A stretch of DNA of 38,183 bases from Glycomyces salinus (GTDB lineage: Bacteria; Actinomycetota; Actinomycetes; Mycobacteriales; Micromonosporaceae), in NCBI RefSeq assembly GCF_016428645.1, contig NZ_JAELXW010000062.1:1-38183 (forward strand), given 5' to 3'. The notes beneath the pieces were generated by a model. The model made no database searches, was not told the origin of the DNA, and saw only the letters and a program-made list of their open reading frames with translations. Shown here piece after piece: positions 17,125 through 25,376 of the stretch; position 1 is the stretch's first letter, and each line of letters opens with the position of its first letter. A program made the translations under genes and the position numbers.

Positions 17125-17541
17125 TTACTGCTCGATCTCCTTGGTGTCGGTGCCGATCAGGACCTTGCGTGGCTTGGCCTCCTCGGCCATCGGGATCCGC
17201 AGCGTGAGAACGCCGTCCCGGTACGTGGCATCGACCCGCTCGGTGTCGAGGGCGTCGCTGAGGAGGATCTGCCGCGCGAAACTGCCCGAGCGCCGCTCGG
17301 AGTGGATGACTTCGCCGTCGCCCACGTCGACGCCCCTCCGCTCGGCCCTGACGGTGAGGACGTTGCGTTCGACTTCGAGGTCGATATCGCGTTCCCTCAC
17401 GCCGGGGAGGTCGAGCTGGATGGTGAAGGTGTGCCCCTCCTTCCAGGCGTCCATCGGCATGGTCAGTTGGGAGTCGGACAGTCCGAGCATCTGCTGGGCG
17501 ATCCGATCGAGGTCGCGGAACGGGTCTGAGCGCACCAGCAT
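17125..17541 (-). CDS. Hsp20/alpha-crystallin small heat-shock protein
   Basis: The product has 138 residues. It is a cytoplasmic ATP-independent holdase that binds unfolding proteins. The alpha-crystallin core spans about 35-125: KEGHTFTIQLDLPGV, DIDLEVERNVLTVRAER and the strand VDATYRDGVLTLRIPM. The C-terminal tail has KVLIGT, a version of the I-x-I oligomer motif (V-L-I). The ATG at 17541 was chosen because GGAGG lies eight bases upstream; the GTG nine bases earlier overlaps that site. It is divergent from an HspR-like regulator across an AT-rich region with a good promoter and an inverted repeat, implying heat- or stress-controlled repression. Confidence 0.93.
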   Translation of the reverse strand: MLVRSDPFRDLDRIAQQMLGLSDSQLTMPMDAWKEGHTFTIQLDLPGVRERDIDLEVERNVLTVRAERRGVDVGDGEVIHSERRSGSFARQILLSDALDTERVDATYRDGVLTLRIPMAEEAKPRKVLIGTDTKEIEQ

Positions 17542-17580
17542 CTGAGTCACCTCCAGAAGATGGATCTACGGTATGTGCTT

Positions 17581-17611
17581 ACATCAAATATATAACGCAT
17601 GATTTAGATGT
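17581..17611. promoter_or_regulatory. Imperfect inverted repeat, possible heat-shock operator
   Basis: ACATC (17581-17585) and GATGT (17607-17611) face each other around the -10/-35 region of the Hsp20 promoter, with further partial symmetry next to both arms. It does not match the known HAIR consensus (CTTGAGT-N7-ACTCAAG), so the assignment to the HspR-like protein rests on position only. Confidence 0.35.
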
Positions 17612-17617
17612 TGTCCA
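17589..17617 (-). promoter_or_regulatory. Predicted promoter of the Hsp20 gene
   Basis: On the minus strand TGGACA (17612-17617) is followed after 17 bases by TATATA (17589-17594), a strong vegetative-type promoter in an unusually AT-rich pocket. It lies about 48 bases upstream of the ATG. Confidence 0.5.
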
Positions 17618-17676
17618 GCAGATGGTTGTAGGTAAGCTTGTGGTGATCGAAGTCGATCTTGATGGAGGAGTTCGCG

Positions 17677-18003
17677 GTGGTCGATCCAGAGCAGTTCGGA
17701 CGGCCCCGTCCCGGGCGAGGTGTCTACGGCATCTCGGTCGCGGCGGAGCTGGTGGAGCTCGCCCCGCAGACCCTGCGCGTGTACGAGGCGAGGGGACTGG
17801 TCGAACCCGCCCGCACCGAGGGCGGGACCAGGCGGTACAGCGATGCCGACCTCGACCGCATACGGCGGATCGGTGAGCTGCTGGCAGGAGGACTCAACCT
17901 GGCCGGTATCAAGGCCGTCTTGGAACTGGAGCTGGAGAACCAGAGCCTGCGCGCCGAGCTCGACGAGACCCGGGACCGCCTGGAGCGCTTCGAGCGGTCC
18001 TGA
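17677..18003 (+). CDS. HspR-like MerR-family transcriptional repressor
   Basis: The product has 108 residues, slightly shorter than typical HspR. The MerR helix-turn-helix is clear: GVYGISVAAELVELAPQTLRVYEARGLVEPARTEGGTRRYSDADLDRIRRI at about 16-66. It is followed by a helical, coiled-coil-like tail (LNLAGIKAVLELELENQSLRAELDETRDRLERF). The GTG start was chosen because GGAGGAG lies six bases upstream; in-frame starts at 17659/17662 overlap that site. HspR proteins repress heat-shock operons and often act with DnaK. Here the divergent target is the Hsp20 gene, and no dnaK operon is in the window. Confidence 0.9.
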   Translation: MVDPEQFGRPRPGRGVYGISVAAELVELAPQTLRVYEARGLVEPARTEGGTRRYSDADLDRIRRIGELLAGGLNLAGIKAVLELELENQSLRAELDETRDRLERFERS

Positions 18004-18289
18004 CCGCGGACGGTCGGCGACGGATGACCGCACCCCGTCTCGATCTCCGGGTGTGACCTGGATTGCAGGTTCGGGTTACCCTGGGGGAGTTCTCAGCACA
18101 TTCGACCGACGGAGCCGCGATGTCCGGGAACTCATTGCCCGCCCTCCGCGAATCCCCATCCCGCCCTGCGGTTATACCTGGCAGGACCTTACAACCCGCC
18201 TCGATCCCCAGGTTCCCGGCGGCCGCGGTGCCGTGTGTGCCGAACCGCCCGCAGGACCGCCCCGCCTGAACGTCGTATGAGGTAATGCC

Positions 18290-19006
18290 ATGAACCCATC
18301 GGACCCGCAGCACAGCAGTCAACCGCCTCACGGACCGCCGATGCCGTACACGAGTCAGGGCCGCGAGCCGATGCGTGGCGGGGCCGTCACCGGCGGCATC
18401 CTGGCCTTGTCGTCCGCGGGTGTCGTGTTCCTGGTCACCTTCGCAGACTGGGCGTACGAACCACCGGAACTGTTCGGCAACCCGCTCAAACAGAACCTTT
18501 GGGAACTCGGCGGAAGCCTGGGCTTCTTCCCGTTCGGGTTCTTCGGCGTGGTCGCCTTCGCGAACGTGGTCCTCTCCGTGATCTTCATGGCCATGAACTC
18601 GACCCGACAGCGCCAGGGGACGGCGACTTCCCTCACGATGGCCGCGTTCCTCCAGCTCATCGCCTTCTTCACCGTCGGTGTCGCGGCCGAGGAGAACCAG
18701 CTCTCCGGCAGCGACGGCACCCCGTGGATACTGAGCCTCCTGGGCTGCGTGATCCTGATCGCCGGGAGCATCACCGCCCTGGTGGGAAGTCGGTCCCCGG
18801 CGGTCGAGGCCGTAGGCCCACCTCCGGCCCCCGCCCCACCGCACCCCTCTCAGACCGACACCATGCCGAACCCGGCTCCTCCGCCGAGCCGGCCCGAGCG
18901 TTCACTCACGTCCTCCATCGAGGAACTGGCCGCGCTGCGTGACAAAGGATTCCTCAGTGAGGAGGAGTTCGAGCAGAAGCGACGCGAAATACTCGGCCTC
19001 GACTGA
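18290..19006 (+). CDS. Membrane protein with C-terminal SHOCT domain (paralogue 1)
   Basis: The product has 238 residues. A Pro/Gln-rich N-terminus is followed by three hydrophobic segments (about 35-52, 78-102 and 119-165, the last possibly two helices), a proline-rich linker, and a C-terminal SHOCT motif (SIEELAALRDKGFLSEEEFEQKRREILGLD, about 209-238). SHOCT is a short helical module thought to mediate oligomerisation. GAGG lies upstream of the ATG. The next gene encodes a protein of the same architecture ending in almost the same sequence, so the pair is a tandem duplication. Function unknown. Confidence 0.8.
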   Translation: MNPSDPQHSSQPPHGPPMPYTSQGREPMRGGAVTGGILALSSAGVVFLVTFADWAYEPPELFGNPLKQNLWELGGSLGFFPFGFFGVVAFANVVLSVIFMAMNSTRQRQGTATSLTMAAFLQLIAFFTVGVAAEENQLSGSDGTPWILSLLGCVILIAGSITALVGSRSPAVEAVGPPPAPAPPHPSQTDTMPNPAPPPSRPERSLTSSIEELAALRDKGFLSEEEFEQKRREILGLD

Positions 19007-19055
19007 ACCGGAACCGCCGACCACGACACCCCCGAACCGACGAAGGGCGAAGACC

Positions 19056-19700
19056 ATGGCCACCCCCGGACCGTTTCCGCACCAGCCCGGACCGCAACCC
19101 CAGTACTTCCGCGTGAACCGCGACCCAGTAGCGGGCCTGGCGATCTTCGGAGCGGTCACGATCGTGGTCATGTCGCTGCTGACCTGGGCGCTCACATTCG
19201 GATCCTGGGTCGAGGACGGCTCCATCGGAGTCTTCGACCACTCGCGCCTGGGGTACTTTCTCGGCTACTTCCCGCACGGGTTGCTGCTGCCTCTCGCCAT
19301 CGCCAGCGCCGTGATGTCGCTCGCCGTGTTCGCGATCGGCAACGCCCGCCGAAGGCGGACCTGGGCCGTGCTACTGCTCGTATGCACGATCGCCACGGCG
19401 CTCCTGGTCCTGTCCTCGATGCTCAGAATCGGCGGCCTCAGAGAGTTCGCGATCGAGGACGACTACCGGGCGGTGCCGGGGCTGGCAGCCTGGCTGTCCA
19501 TGGCCGCGTCACTGATATCGGTCGTGGCCGCGCTGCTGGTGGTGGCCAAACCCGCCAAGCCGATCACGGTTCCGGTGGTGGACGAGACCCGCTCGGGCCT
19601 CACCGGCGAGCTGGAGGAACTGGCCGACCTCAGGGACCGGGGGCTCATCACCGCCGAGGAGTTCGAGCTGAAGCGACGGCAGATCCTCGGCCTCGACTGA
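19056..19700 (+). CDS. Membrane protein with C-terminal SHOCT domain (paralogue 2)
   Basis: The product has 214 residues. The start at 19056 was chosen because it gives an N-terminus (MATPGPFPHQPGPQPQYF) parallel to that of the preceding paralogue; the upstream in-frame start lies inside that gene. Three to four membrane segments lie at about 28-48, 73-95, 103-121 and 143-163. The C-terminal SHOCT motif is ELEELADLRDRGLITAEEFELKRRQILGLD. It starts 49 bases after its paralogue and is probably co-transcribed. No function is known. Confidence 0.8.
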   Translation: MATPGPFPHQPGPQPQYFRVNRDPVAGLAIFGAVTIVVMSLLTWALTFGSWVEDGSIGVFDHSRLGYFLGYFPHGLLLPLAIASAVMSLAVFAIGNARRRRTWAVLLLVCTIATALLVLSSMLRIGGLREFAIEDDYRAVPGLAAWLSMAASLISVVAALLVVAKPAKPITVPVVDETRSGLTGELEELADLRDRGLITAEEFELKRRQILGLD

Positions 19701-19964
19701 CGGATCGGACCCGAGCCATGGAGCGCCGGAGCTGCGGAACGGCGAGCTCGGTCGGGTCTTCCTGCCTCATTCCCGCCGGTGTCGCACCTCGCGGACCTGG
19801 ATTTCTTGGGGCAGACTGTGCAGCGGCGGCGCCGACAGCGCCGTCATCGACCTCAAGAGCCGTCGACCACGCCGATCGACCTGGGCATCGGCATCCGCGA
19901 GCGGAGCAGTGGCCTCGGATCGCGTCGCAGCCCGGCGACAGGTCTCGATCGCAAGGAGACGACC

Positions 19965-20756
19965 GTGGGAAGTTCCGCCACGCGACGGCTGACGTCTGCC
20001 GTCGTGCTCGGGCTCGGCCTGGCCTTTTCGGCGGGCTGCGCGCTCAACAGGGGCGAGGCGCTCGCCGAGGAGTTCAAGGACCACTGGGCCGACACGCAGG
20101 ACGTCGCTCAGATCGACACCACCCGAAACGACACGCTGCCGTTCGTCGGGGAAGCCTCAGGCACTCTGATCCTCGAGGAAGGCACCTCGGCCGACCGCAC
20201 GATCGAACTCGCGAACGAGCTGAGCGAATACCTCGCCGACCACGGCGGAGTCACCGGCCGGATCACGGTCGACGACTTCTCGTTCAACGTTGTCGCAGAC
20301 GAGGAGCGCACTGAGGAGATATTGGGGTTGTGGCAGTCCCTGGAGACCGACGGCAGGGTGCAGGAGGGAGACATCGGCCTGCAGGCAACGAACGTGGACT
20401 ATTGGGCCGTCGATGTCTCTCTGGCGGATTCCGCTTCTGTGTTCTCGGTGCTGGAGGGCCTGGCCGCGGAGGGGGACACGTTTCGACCCTTCTCCTGGGC
20501 CGAGGCGTCATCCCTCAGGTTGAGCGGGGGCTCGTCTGAAGTCGAGACCAACTCGAAAGGTGATCTGCCCGCCGCCGCGATCGCGGCGTACGAGGCGGTC
20601 GCCGCCGAGTATCCAGTCGTCGGTGCATACCTCGCTACGGACCGAGTGAGCATACAGCTGGAAGTGGGTTCGGACGTGGCGCACGCACAGGGCCTGGCCA
20701 GAGCCGCCGCTCCGAGCCTCGGTCAGTTCGTCGAGGTGATCGTAGACGGCACCTGA
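19965..20756 (+). CDS. Lipoprotein of unknown function
   Basis: The product has 263 residues. AAGGAG six bases upstream of the GTG fixes the start. The signal peptide (RRLTSAVVLGLGLAFSAGC) ends in the lipobox FSAGC, so the mature protein is lipid-anchored at cysteine 24. The mature part is acidic with an alternating alpha/beta pattern (SADRTIELANELSEYLADHGG; TEEILGLWQSLETDG; LARAAAPSLGQFVEVIVDG). I do not recognise a family. It is convergent with the Hsp70-like gene and follows the two SHOCT membrane proteins on the same strand after 264 bases without a gene. Confidence 0.75.
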   Translation: MGSSATRRLTSAVVLGLGLAFSAGCALNRGEALAEEFKDHWADTQDVAQIDTTRNDTLPFVGEASGTLILEEGTSADRTIELANELSEYLADHGGVTGRITVDDFSFNVVADEERTEEILGLWQSLETDGRVQEGDIGLQATNVDYWAVDVSLADSASVFSVLEGLAAEGDTFRPFSWAEASSLRLSGGSSEVETNSKGDLPAAAIAAYEAVAAEYPVVGAYLATDRVSIQLEVGSDVAHAQGLARAAAPSLGQFVEVIVDGT

Positions 20757-20793
20757 TCCCAGGCGAGCCCCGTCCGTCGTGCCGTGCCCCGCG

Positions 20794-21891
20794 TTAGTCG
20801 GTGTCGCCCTTCCGTGTTCTCAGGGCCAGCCAGAACAACACGCCGGTTCCGAGTGCGGCAAGCAACGCCAGGAGCAGAAGCACAATCGATTGCGCTGCCA
20901 AGGCGATGGAGGCGGTGAAGAGGAAGAGCAGGAGAGCCGCAGCCGTTGCGAGGAACAGACCTTGGCTTATCCGGAAGTTCCTATCCCACCAGCTCTCCTG
21001 TCCGAACTGATTCCGGTCGGGACGCACGGGCCGATCCTCTGATCGGGGTTCGTTTCCCCGCTCGGGCGCCTCTTTGCCCGCAGCCGCGTCACTCGAACGC
21101 GGTCGCTCCGGAGGTACCGGCCGGTATGAGAAGTCGCTCCCGAACCGGTTCCCCGGTGGCTCTGAGCCCTGCTTGGAGTCTTCCGGCGGCGGACTGGGCA
21201 TCGGGGCTTCGTCCGGTTCGGGAGCGTCCATGGCTCCGAGGGCCACGGCGAGCTCGGGATGCTCGATCGCGGTCGGGCGGATGCCGAGTTTCTGATGCAG
21301 CAAGCGAGCGACCAGCGGCATCCGACTCGCGCCGCCGGTCAGAAACAGGCCGCCCAGGCCGGTCGGCGCCAGGCCCGCGCGCCGGGTCGTCGATTCGGCC
21401 AGCGCCGGCTCGATCGTGATGAAGTAGCTTGCAGCCGCCACCGGCTCCGACACCAGCCGGTCCGGCGCCAGGCCCGCGTCGCTCGCCGCGTCCGAGAGTA
21501 GACGCAGCCTCCTCGGCCCCCAATTCGCCGGATGGGTCAGCACCACGGACCGGTCGCCTCCGCCGGCCTCGTCGGCGGCTTCGCGAACCCGGCCGAAAAC
21601 CGCCGCGAGCAGGTTCCGGACTTCGACCTCATCGGATCCCAACAGGACCTGTTCGTCGTCGACGCACCGTTTCGGGTTCGGCTCGAACGCCGATGGATCC
21701 AGCTGCGCCATCCGCCGAGCATCGGGACCGGTGTGGAATGTCCCTCGGTCGAAGAACACTGCCGACGGCAGCACCGGAGAACCCCCGAACAGCAGCGGCC
21801 GCGCTTCCTTGCCAGGGGTGCGAATTACAGCGACCGTGTTCGATGTTCCGAAATCTACCGCGAGGTTTGGAGCGAGGGCGGCCACGGGCAT
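20794..21891 (-). CDS. Hsp70-like protein with internal deletion and C-terminal membrane segments
   Basis: The product has 365 residues. The N-terminal Hsp70 ATPase start is clear (LAVDFGTSNTVAVIR, about 10-24), as are VVLTHPANWGPRRLRLLSDAASDAGL and SEPVAAASYF, followed by the late ATPase block GLFLTGGASRMPLVARLLHQKLG. The block between these in normal members, including the second phosphate-binding motif DLGGGTFD and the subdomain II region (of the order of 150 residues), is missing, with the frame intact across the junction at ASYFITIEPALAESTTRRAG. A Pro-rich linker and two hydrophobic helices (about 302-355) end the protein. ATP hydrolysis is doubtful. It could be a degraded gene or a repurposed actin-like scaffold. 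GGAG lies only three bases before the ATG; a GTG two codons later is an alternative start. Confidence 0.8.
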   Translation of the reverse strand: MPVAALAPNLAVDFGTSNTVAVIRTPGKEARPLLFGGSPVLPSAVFFDRGTFHTGPDARRMAQLDPSAFEPNPKRCVDDEQVLLGSDEVEVRNLLAAVFGRVREAADEAGGGDRSVVLTHPANWGPRRLRLLSDAASDAGLAPDRLVSEPVAAASYFITIEPALAESTTRRAGLAPTGLGGLFLTGGASRMPLVARLLHQKLGIRPTAIEHPELAVALGAMDAPEPDEAPMPSPPPEDSKQGSEPPGNRFGSDFSYRPVPPERPRSSDAAAGKEAPERGNEPRSEDRPVRPDRNQFGQESWWDRNFRISQGLFLATAAALLLFLFTASIALAAQSIVLLLLALLAALGTGVLFWLALRTRKGDTD

Positions 21892-22024
21892 CGTCTCCGA
21901 AGGACAGGATCAGGGGGTACTCCACAGCGTAGTGGACAAAAGCCAGATCGGGCCCCGACCGGGGCTCGATCTCTCGATGGGATAGCGGTACGTGCGTGAG
22001 AGAGTGCCTGTCATGGGAGTTCAA

Positions 22025-22540
22025 ATGGGCGGGGACCGGGAAGCGCCACTCGAAACGGAACGGCTGCTGCTCCGGCCCTGGCGGGTGGACGAGGCGGGCG
22101 TCATGCGCGAACTGTGGACCGAACGGGATCCGCGAGTTCCCCCGCACCGTCGGATCGACGCGGAGGGGCACCCGACGGTCGCGGAGCTGGAGAACCATAT
22201 CCGCGACCGCCCGTCTTCGCTGCTGGCGATCGAGCGGAAGGACGCCGGTGACGTCATCGGCTATTGCGGGCTGGTCTACAGCGGACAAGGAGCGGAAGGG
22301 GAACCCGAACTGGGCTTTGAGCTGCTACGCCGAGTCTGGCGCCAGGGATACGCGACCGAGGCCTCGCTGGCCGTCCTGGACCGGGCGAGAACGGACGGTC
22401 ACGAACGTCTCTGGGCGACAGTCTGGGATTGGAACGCCGCTTCCCGTCGTGTTCTGGAGAAACTCGGCTTCACCGAGACCGAGCGAAGGGAGGTGGATCC
22501 GGTCCACGGGACCAAACTGTTCACCGTGATACATATCTGA
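22025..22540 (+). CDS. GNAT-family N-acetyltransferase (RimJ/RimL type)
   Basis: The product has 171 residues. It begins with the RimJ/RimL signature LETERLLLRPWRVDEAG at about 8-24 and has the acetyl-CoA-binding region ELGFELLRRVWRQGYATEASLAVLDRAR near 95-122, then NAASRRVLEKLGF. Members transfer acetyl groups to protein N-termini or small amines. The ATG chosen has GGGAG five bases upstream; earlier in-frame starts at 21992 and 22013 cannot be excluded. The gene stands alone, and its substrate is unknown. Confidence 0.85.
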   Translation: MGGDREAPLETERLLLRPWRVDEAGVMRELWTERDPRVPPHRRIDAEGHPTVAELENHIRDRPSSLLAIERKDAGDVIGYCGLVYSGQGAEGEPELGFELLRRVWRQGYATEASLAVLDRARTDGHERLWATVWDWNAASRRVLEKLGFTETERREVDPVHGTKLFTVIHI

Positions 22541-22723
22541 CGTATCCGCCCCCTCCGGATCAGGCATGAATTCAGCCCTCGCCCCAGGGATTCCGTATCC
22601 GCCGGAGTCGCATTCACTGCTCAGCCGCCGATCGGGCGGGCCGCTCCGGCACGGCGGGGTTCGAACTTGTGGCTCCCGGGAGGCGGTCTCGGTGGGTATG
22701 GTGAGTCCGCGAATGGAGGGGAC

Positions 22724-23656
22724 ATGATCGAACGGGTCGCGGTGGTGTGGAATCCCGCCAAGACAGCGTGGGAGGACCTGGAGGGGGCGCTGCCGGAGGC
22801 CGCCGCCGGGGTCGCGGTGTCGTGGCACGAGACGAGCCCGGACGACCCCGGTCGCGGTGCCGCGAGTGAAGCGTTGGCAGCCGGGGCCGAGGTGGTCGTG
22901 GCCGCGGGCGGCGACGGAACGGTGCGGGCCGTCGCGGAGCGGTTGTCCGAGGACGAGGGCTCGGCCGAGCTGGCGATCGTGCCGCTCGGGACCGGCAACC
23001 TGCTGGCGCGGAACCTCGACGTCCCCATCGGTGATCTCGGGGAGGCGCTTGAGCGGGCGTTCGGTGGAGAGCCGCGCGCCATCGACCTCGGGTGGGTGGA
23101 GACCGAAATCGACGGTGATCGGGTGCGCCGGGCCTTCACGGTCATGGCCGGGTTCGGGATCGACGCGCACATGATCACCGAGACCGACGAGGACCTCAAG
23201 AGCAGGTTCGGTTGGATGGCGTACGTGGAGTCGCTGGGGCGGGCGCTCGACGCCAGCGAGTCCGTCGAGTTCGGCCTCGCCGTCGACGACGCCGAATCCG
23301 AGCCCGTTTCGGGGCACACGCTGCTGATCGGGAACTGCGGGACCTTGCAGGCGGGGATCACGCTCCTGCCCGACGCCGATCCGGCCGACGGCGAGCTCGA
23401 CCTGCTCCTGCTGAGCGCCGAGGGCCTGGGCGGGTGGCTGGACACGCTCAGGTCGTTCGTGTGGGACAACGGCATCCGTCGACTCGTCGGCGGCCGGGAC
23501 CGCGCCGAGAGCGCCGACACCACCGAGCACGCCCGGGCCAGGCGCCTGCGGGTGACGCTGGCCGAGCCCCGCGTGCTGGAGATCGACGGCGACAACCTCG
23601 GCGAGACGACCGACTTCACGGTCGAGGTCCAGCCCGCGGCGGTGCGGGTCCGCTGA
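22724..23656 (+). CDS. Diacylglycerol kinase-family lipid kinase
   Basis: The product has 310 residues, the typical length of DagK/YegS-type kinases. The catalytic nucleotide-binding motif GGDGTV is at about 64-69, followed by VPLGTGNLLARNLDVP near 87-102 and MAGFGIDAHMI in the C-terminal beta-sandwich. Such enzymes phosphorylate diacylglycerol or related lipids at the inner membrane face and recycle phospholipid intermediates. GGAGGGG just before the ATG supports the start. A strong intrinsic terminator follows 19 bases after the stop, so the gene is an independent unit. Confidence 0.9.
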   Translation: MIERVAVVWNPAKTAWEDLEGALPEAAAGVAVSWHETSPDDPGRGAASEALAAGAEVVVAAGGDGTVRAVAERLSEDEGSAELAIVPLGTGNLLARNLDVPIGDLGEALERAFGGEPRAIDLGWVETEIDGDRVRRAFTVMAGFGIDAHMITETDEDLKSRFGWMAYVESLGRALDASESVEFGLAVDDAESEPVSGHTLLIGNCGTLQAGITLLPDADPADGELDLLLLSAEGLGGWLDTLRSFVWDNGIRRLVGGRDRAESADTTEHARARRLRVTLAEPRVLEIDGDNLGETTDFTVEVQPAAVRVR

Positions 23657-23675
23657 CCGCGCCCGGATTACGAGA

Positions 23676-23702
23676 CCCCGCCTCCGCAGGAGGCGGGGTT
23701 TT
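23676..23702 (+). terminator. Intrinsic terminator of the lipid kinase gene
   Basis: A perfect 10-bp stem (CCCCGCCTCC with GGAGGCGGGG) with loop GCA is followed directly by TTTT. It is the most canonical Rho-independent terminator in the window. Confidence 0.85.
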
Positions 23703-23765
23703 CCGGTTGACCATCACCGGCGCTACTCCCGCGTACACCGAAAGCGTTGTAGGTGCGCCTTCTAT

Positions 23766-23796
23766 TGCCGGGACCGGCGGTCGGCCGGTCCCGGCA
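23766..23796 (-). terminator. 13-bp hairpin downstream of the MFS gene and tiny ORF
   Basis: A perfect 13-bp stem (23766-23778 with 23784-23796) with a five-base loop lies 45 bases past the stop of the tiny minus-strand ORF. There is no U-tract. It probably ends the MFS transcript. Confidence 0.5.
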
Positions 23797-23841
23797 TCGG
23801 TTCGATTGCTCCGGTTCGCCGGAGTGCGAGGCGACAGCCTC

Positions 23842-23883
23842 CTAATTCCAAATGCGATCGCGGCGAGGTTCGTTGTCTCGCAT
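23842..23883 (-). CDS. Possible 13-residue peptide gene after MFS exporter
   Basis: A minus-strand ORF encodes MRDNEPRRDRIWN and stops at TAG. A near-ideal AAGGAGG lies seven bases before the chosen ATG; an immediately preceding ATG (23884-23886) would add one methionine. It begins 48 bases after the MFS stop in the same direction and is followed by a 13-bp hairpin, so an MFS-peptide-terminator transcript is plausible. The strong ribosome-binding site is the main evidence. It could be a leader peptide, a tiny RiPP-like precursor, or chance. Confidence 0.3.
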   Translation of the reverse strand: MRDNEPRRDRIWN

Positions 23884-23930
23884 CATCGACCCTCCTTCTT
23901 CCGTTCTGATCGTCGACCGTTCGCTTCCAG

Positions 23931-25253
23931 TCAGTCGGGCTGCGTCACCACGTGCGGTCGCGGCTCGGCCTGTTGCGGATGCGTCCCATCGTTCCCTCCT
24001 CTCGTGAGTTCTTCGGCGGGTGCGGCAGTTCGGTCGGGGGCGTTCTGCTCAGGCGCGGTCGGGCGCAATGCGACGGCGATCGCGATCGCTCCGAGCGACC
24101 CGGCCAGGCCGCACAAGGCGATGGCGACCGACGGCGGCACGGCATCGGCCAAGAATCCGGCCAGCGCGATCCCCAGGCCCTGGGCCGTCTGGAGCCCGGC
24201 GGCGGCGAAGCCGATGGCGCGGGCGCGCAGGCGATCGGGCACCAATCGCGTGAACATCACCTGGGCGAGAACGAGGTAGCTCGACAGCAGGCCCGACAGG
24301 GCCCAGCACAGGACCGTGACCGCCAGACCCGGTCCGGTCACGGTGGCGAGCAAAGGCAGCCCGGTGGCCGCCGCCAGCGGCACGGTGAGACGCCGACGCG
24401 ACGTCGCGCCGAGCCGCGCCACGAGCACCGCACCCACGACCGTGCCGACCACATCGGCGGCCATCAACGCACCGACCGCGGCTTCCCCGGCGCCGGTCTG
24501 CTCGGCGTACGGCGCCGCGAGCGCCTCGGGGACGACGAAGCACCCGTACAGCCAGACCAGCGAGGCCAATCCGAGGAGTCGGCGGTGGGCGACCACATGC
24601 GCGATCCCGGCGAGTGCGAATCGGCCGGAGCGAGATCCGGGGCCGTCCGTCGGTTCGGGCTCCGGGCGATGGCGGTCGATGCCCCAGCGCAGCATCGCCG
24701 CCGACAGCGCGAATGTGGCGGCGTTGATGGCGAGCGCGAGATACGGACTGCCCGAGGCGGCCACCACCACCCCGCCTACAGTGAAGCCGACGATCTGCGC
24801 GATCCCGTCGGTGGAGCTCATGATGCTCATACCGACCGGGAACCGCTCGTCCGGCAGCACTCGGGGCATCGTGGCATTGCGCGCGGCCGAGAACAGCGGC
24901 TCCGGACAGGTCGCCGCGATCACCAGGCCCGCGACCACCGGTAGCGGGAGTGAGGGGATCGCCATCACGGCGATCAGGGTCGCGCGCAGCACCTCGATGA
25001 CCACCATGACGGTGCGTCGCGAGTACCGATCGGCCAGGCCGGCCAACAAGGGTGCGGTCAGCAGCGGCGGCAGCATCGTCATGGCGTAGACGAGAGCCGT
25101 CAGCGCCGCTGAAGAGGTTCGGTCGAACACCAGCAGCGCCAGGGCGACCCGCGCGAACTGATCGCCGGTCCGCGACTGTACCTGGGCGATCCACAAGACC
25201 AGGAATTCGCGCACGGCGAACACCTCGCGGAAACTGGCTGTCCGTTCCGGCAT
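23931..25253 (-). CDS. MFS transporter, probable drug or metabolite exporter
   Basis: The product has 440 residues with about twelve membrane segments. The loop motif AGLADRYSRRTVMV (near 71-84) is the MFS signature between helices 2 and 3. The sequence resembles the MFS_3/EntS-like exporters common in actinobacteria (EVFAVREFLVLWIAQVQSRTGDQFARVAL near the N-terminus; LVPDRLRARAIGF before the last third). GGGAGGG lies close to the ATG. The extended charged C-terminal tail is cytoplasmic. The substrate is unknown. A tiny ORF with a strong ribosome-binding site follows it. Confidence 0.88.
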   Translation of the reverse strand: MPERTASFREVFAVREFLVLWIAQVQSRTGDQFARVALALLVFDRTSSAALTALVYAMTMLPPLLTAPLLAGLADRYSRRTVMVVIEVLRATLIAVMAIPSLPLPVVAGLVIAATCPEPLFSAARNATMPRVLPDERFPVGMSIMSSTDGIAQIVGFTVGGVVVAASGSPYLALAINAATFALSAAMLRWGIDRHRPEPEPTDGPGSRSGRFALAGIAHVVAHRRLLGLASLVWLYGCFVVPEALAAPYAEQTGAGEAAVGALMAADVVGTVVGAVLVARLGATSRRRLTVPLAAATGLPLLATVTGPGLAVTVLCWALSGLLSSYLVLAQVMFTRLVPDRLRARAIGFAAAGLQTAQGLGIALAGFLADAVPPSVAIALCGLAGSLGAIAIAVALRPTAPEQNAPDRTAAPAEELTRGGNDGTHPQQAEPRPHVVTQPD

Positions 25254-25376
25254 GCCCCTCCCTCGACGCGGTCACGGACCACCTTGGAGGACGCCGCTCC
25301 CGATCCGCTCCCGTTCGGCTCCCGTTGCGGGCGCGGAGGAGCTAGAGCGGGCACGGTGCGCCGGGATCGGCATCGA

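Noticed and set aside
18063-18269. 68-codon frame between the HspR-like and SHOCT genes
   Set aside because: No ribosome-binding site, no recognisable motif and proline-rich composition. The 286-base interval holds nothing I can support.
19701-19964. Gap between the second SHOCT gene and the lipoprotein gene, with an open frame from 19779
   Set aside because: The frame is the upstream extension of the lipoprotein; the lipobox and AAGGAG place the true start at 19965. Nothing else is visible.
21904-21945. TCCAC-AGCGTA-GTGGA inverted repeat upstream of the Hsp70-like gene
   Set aside because: Arms of five bases are expected by chance, and no promoter fits it well.
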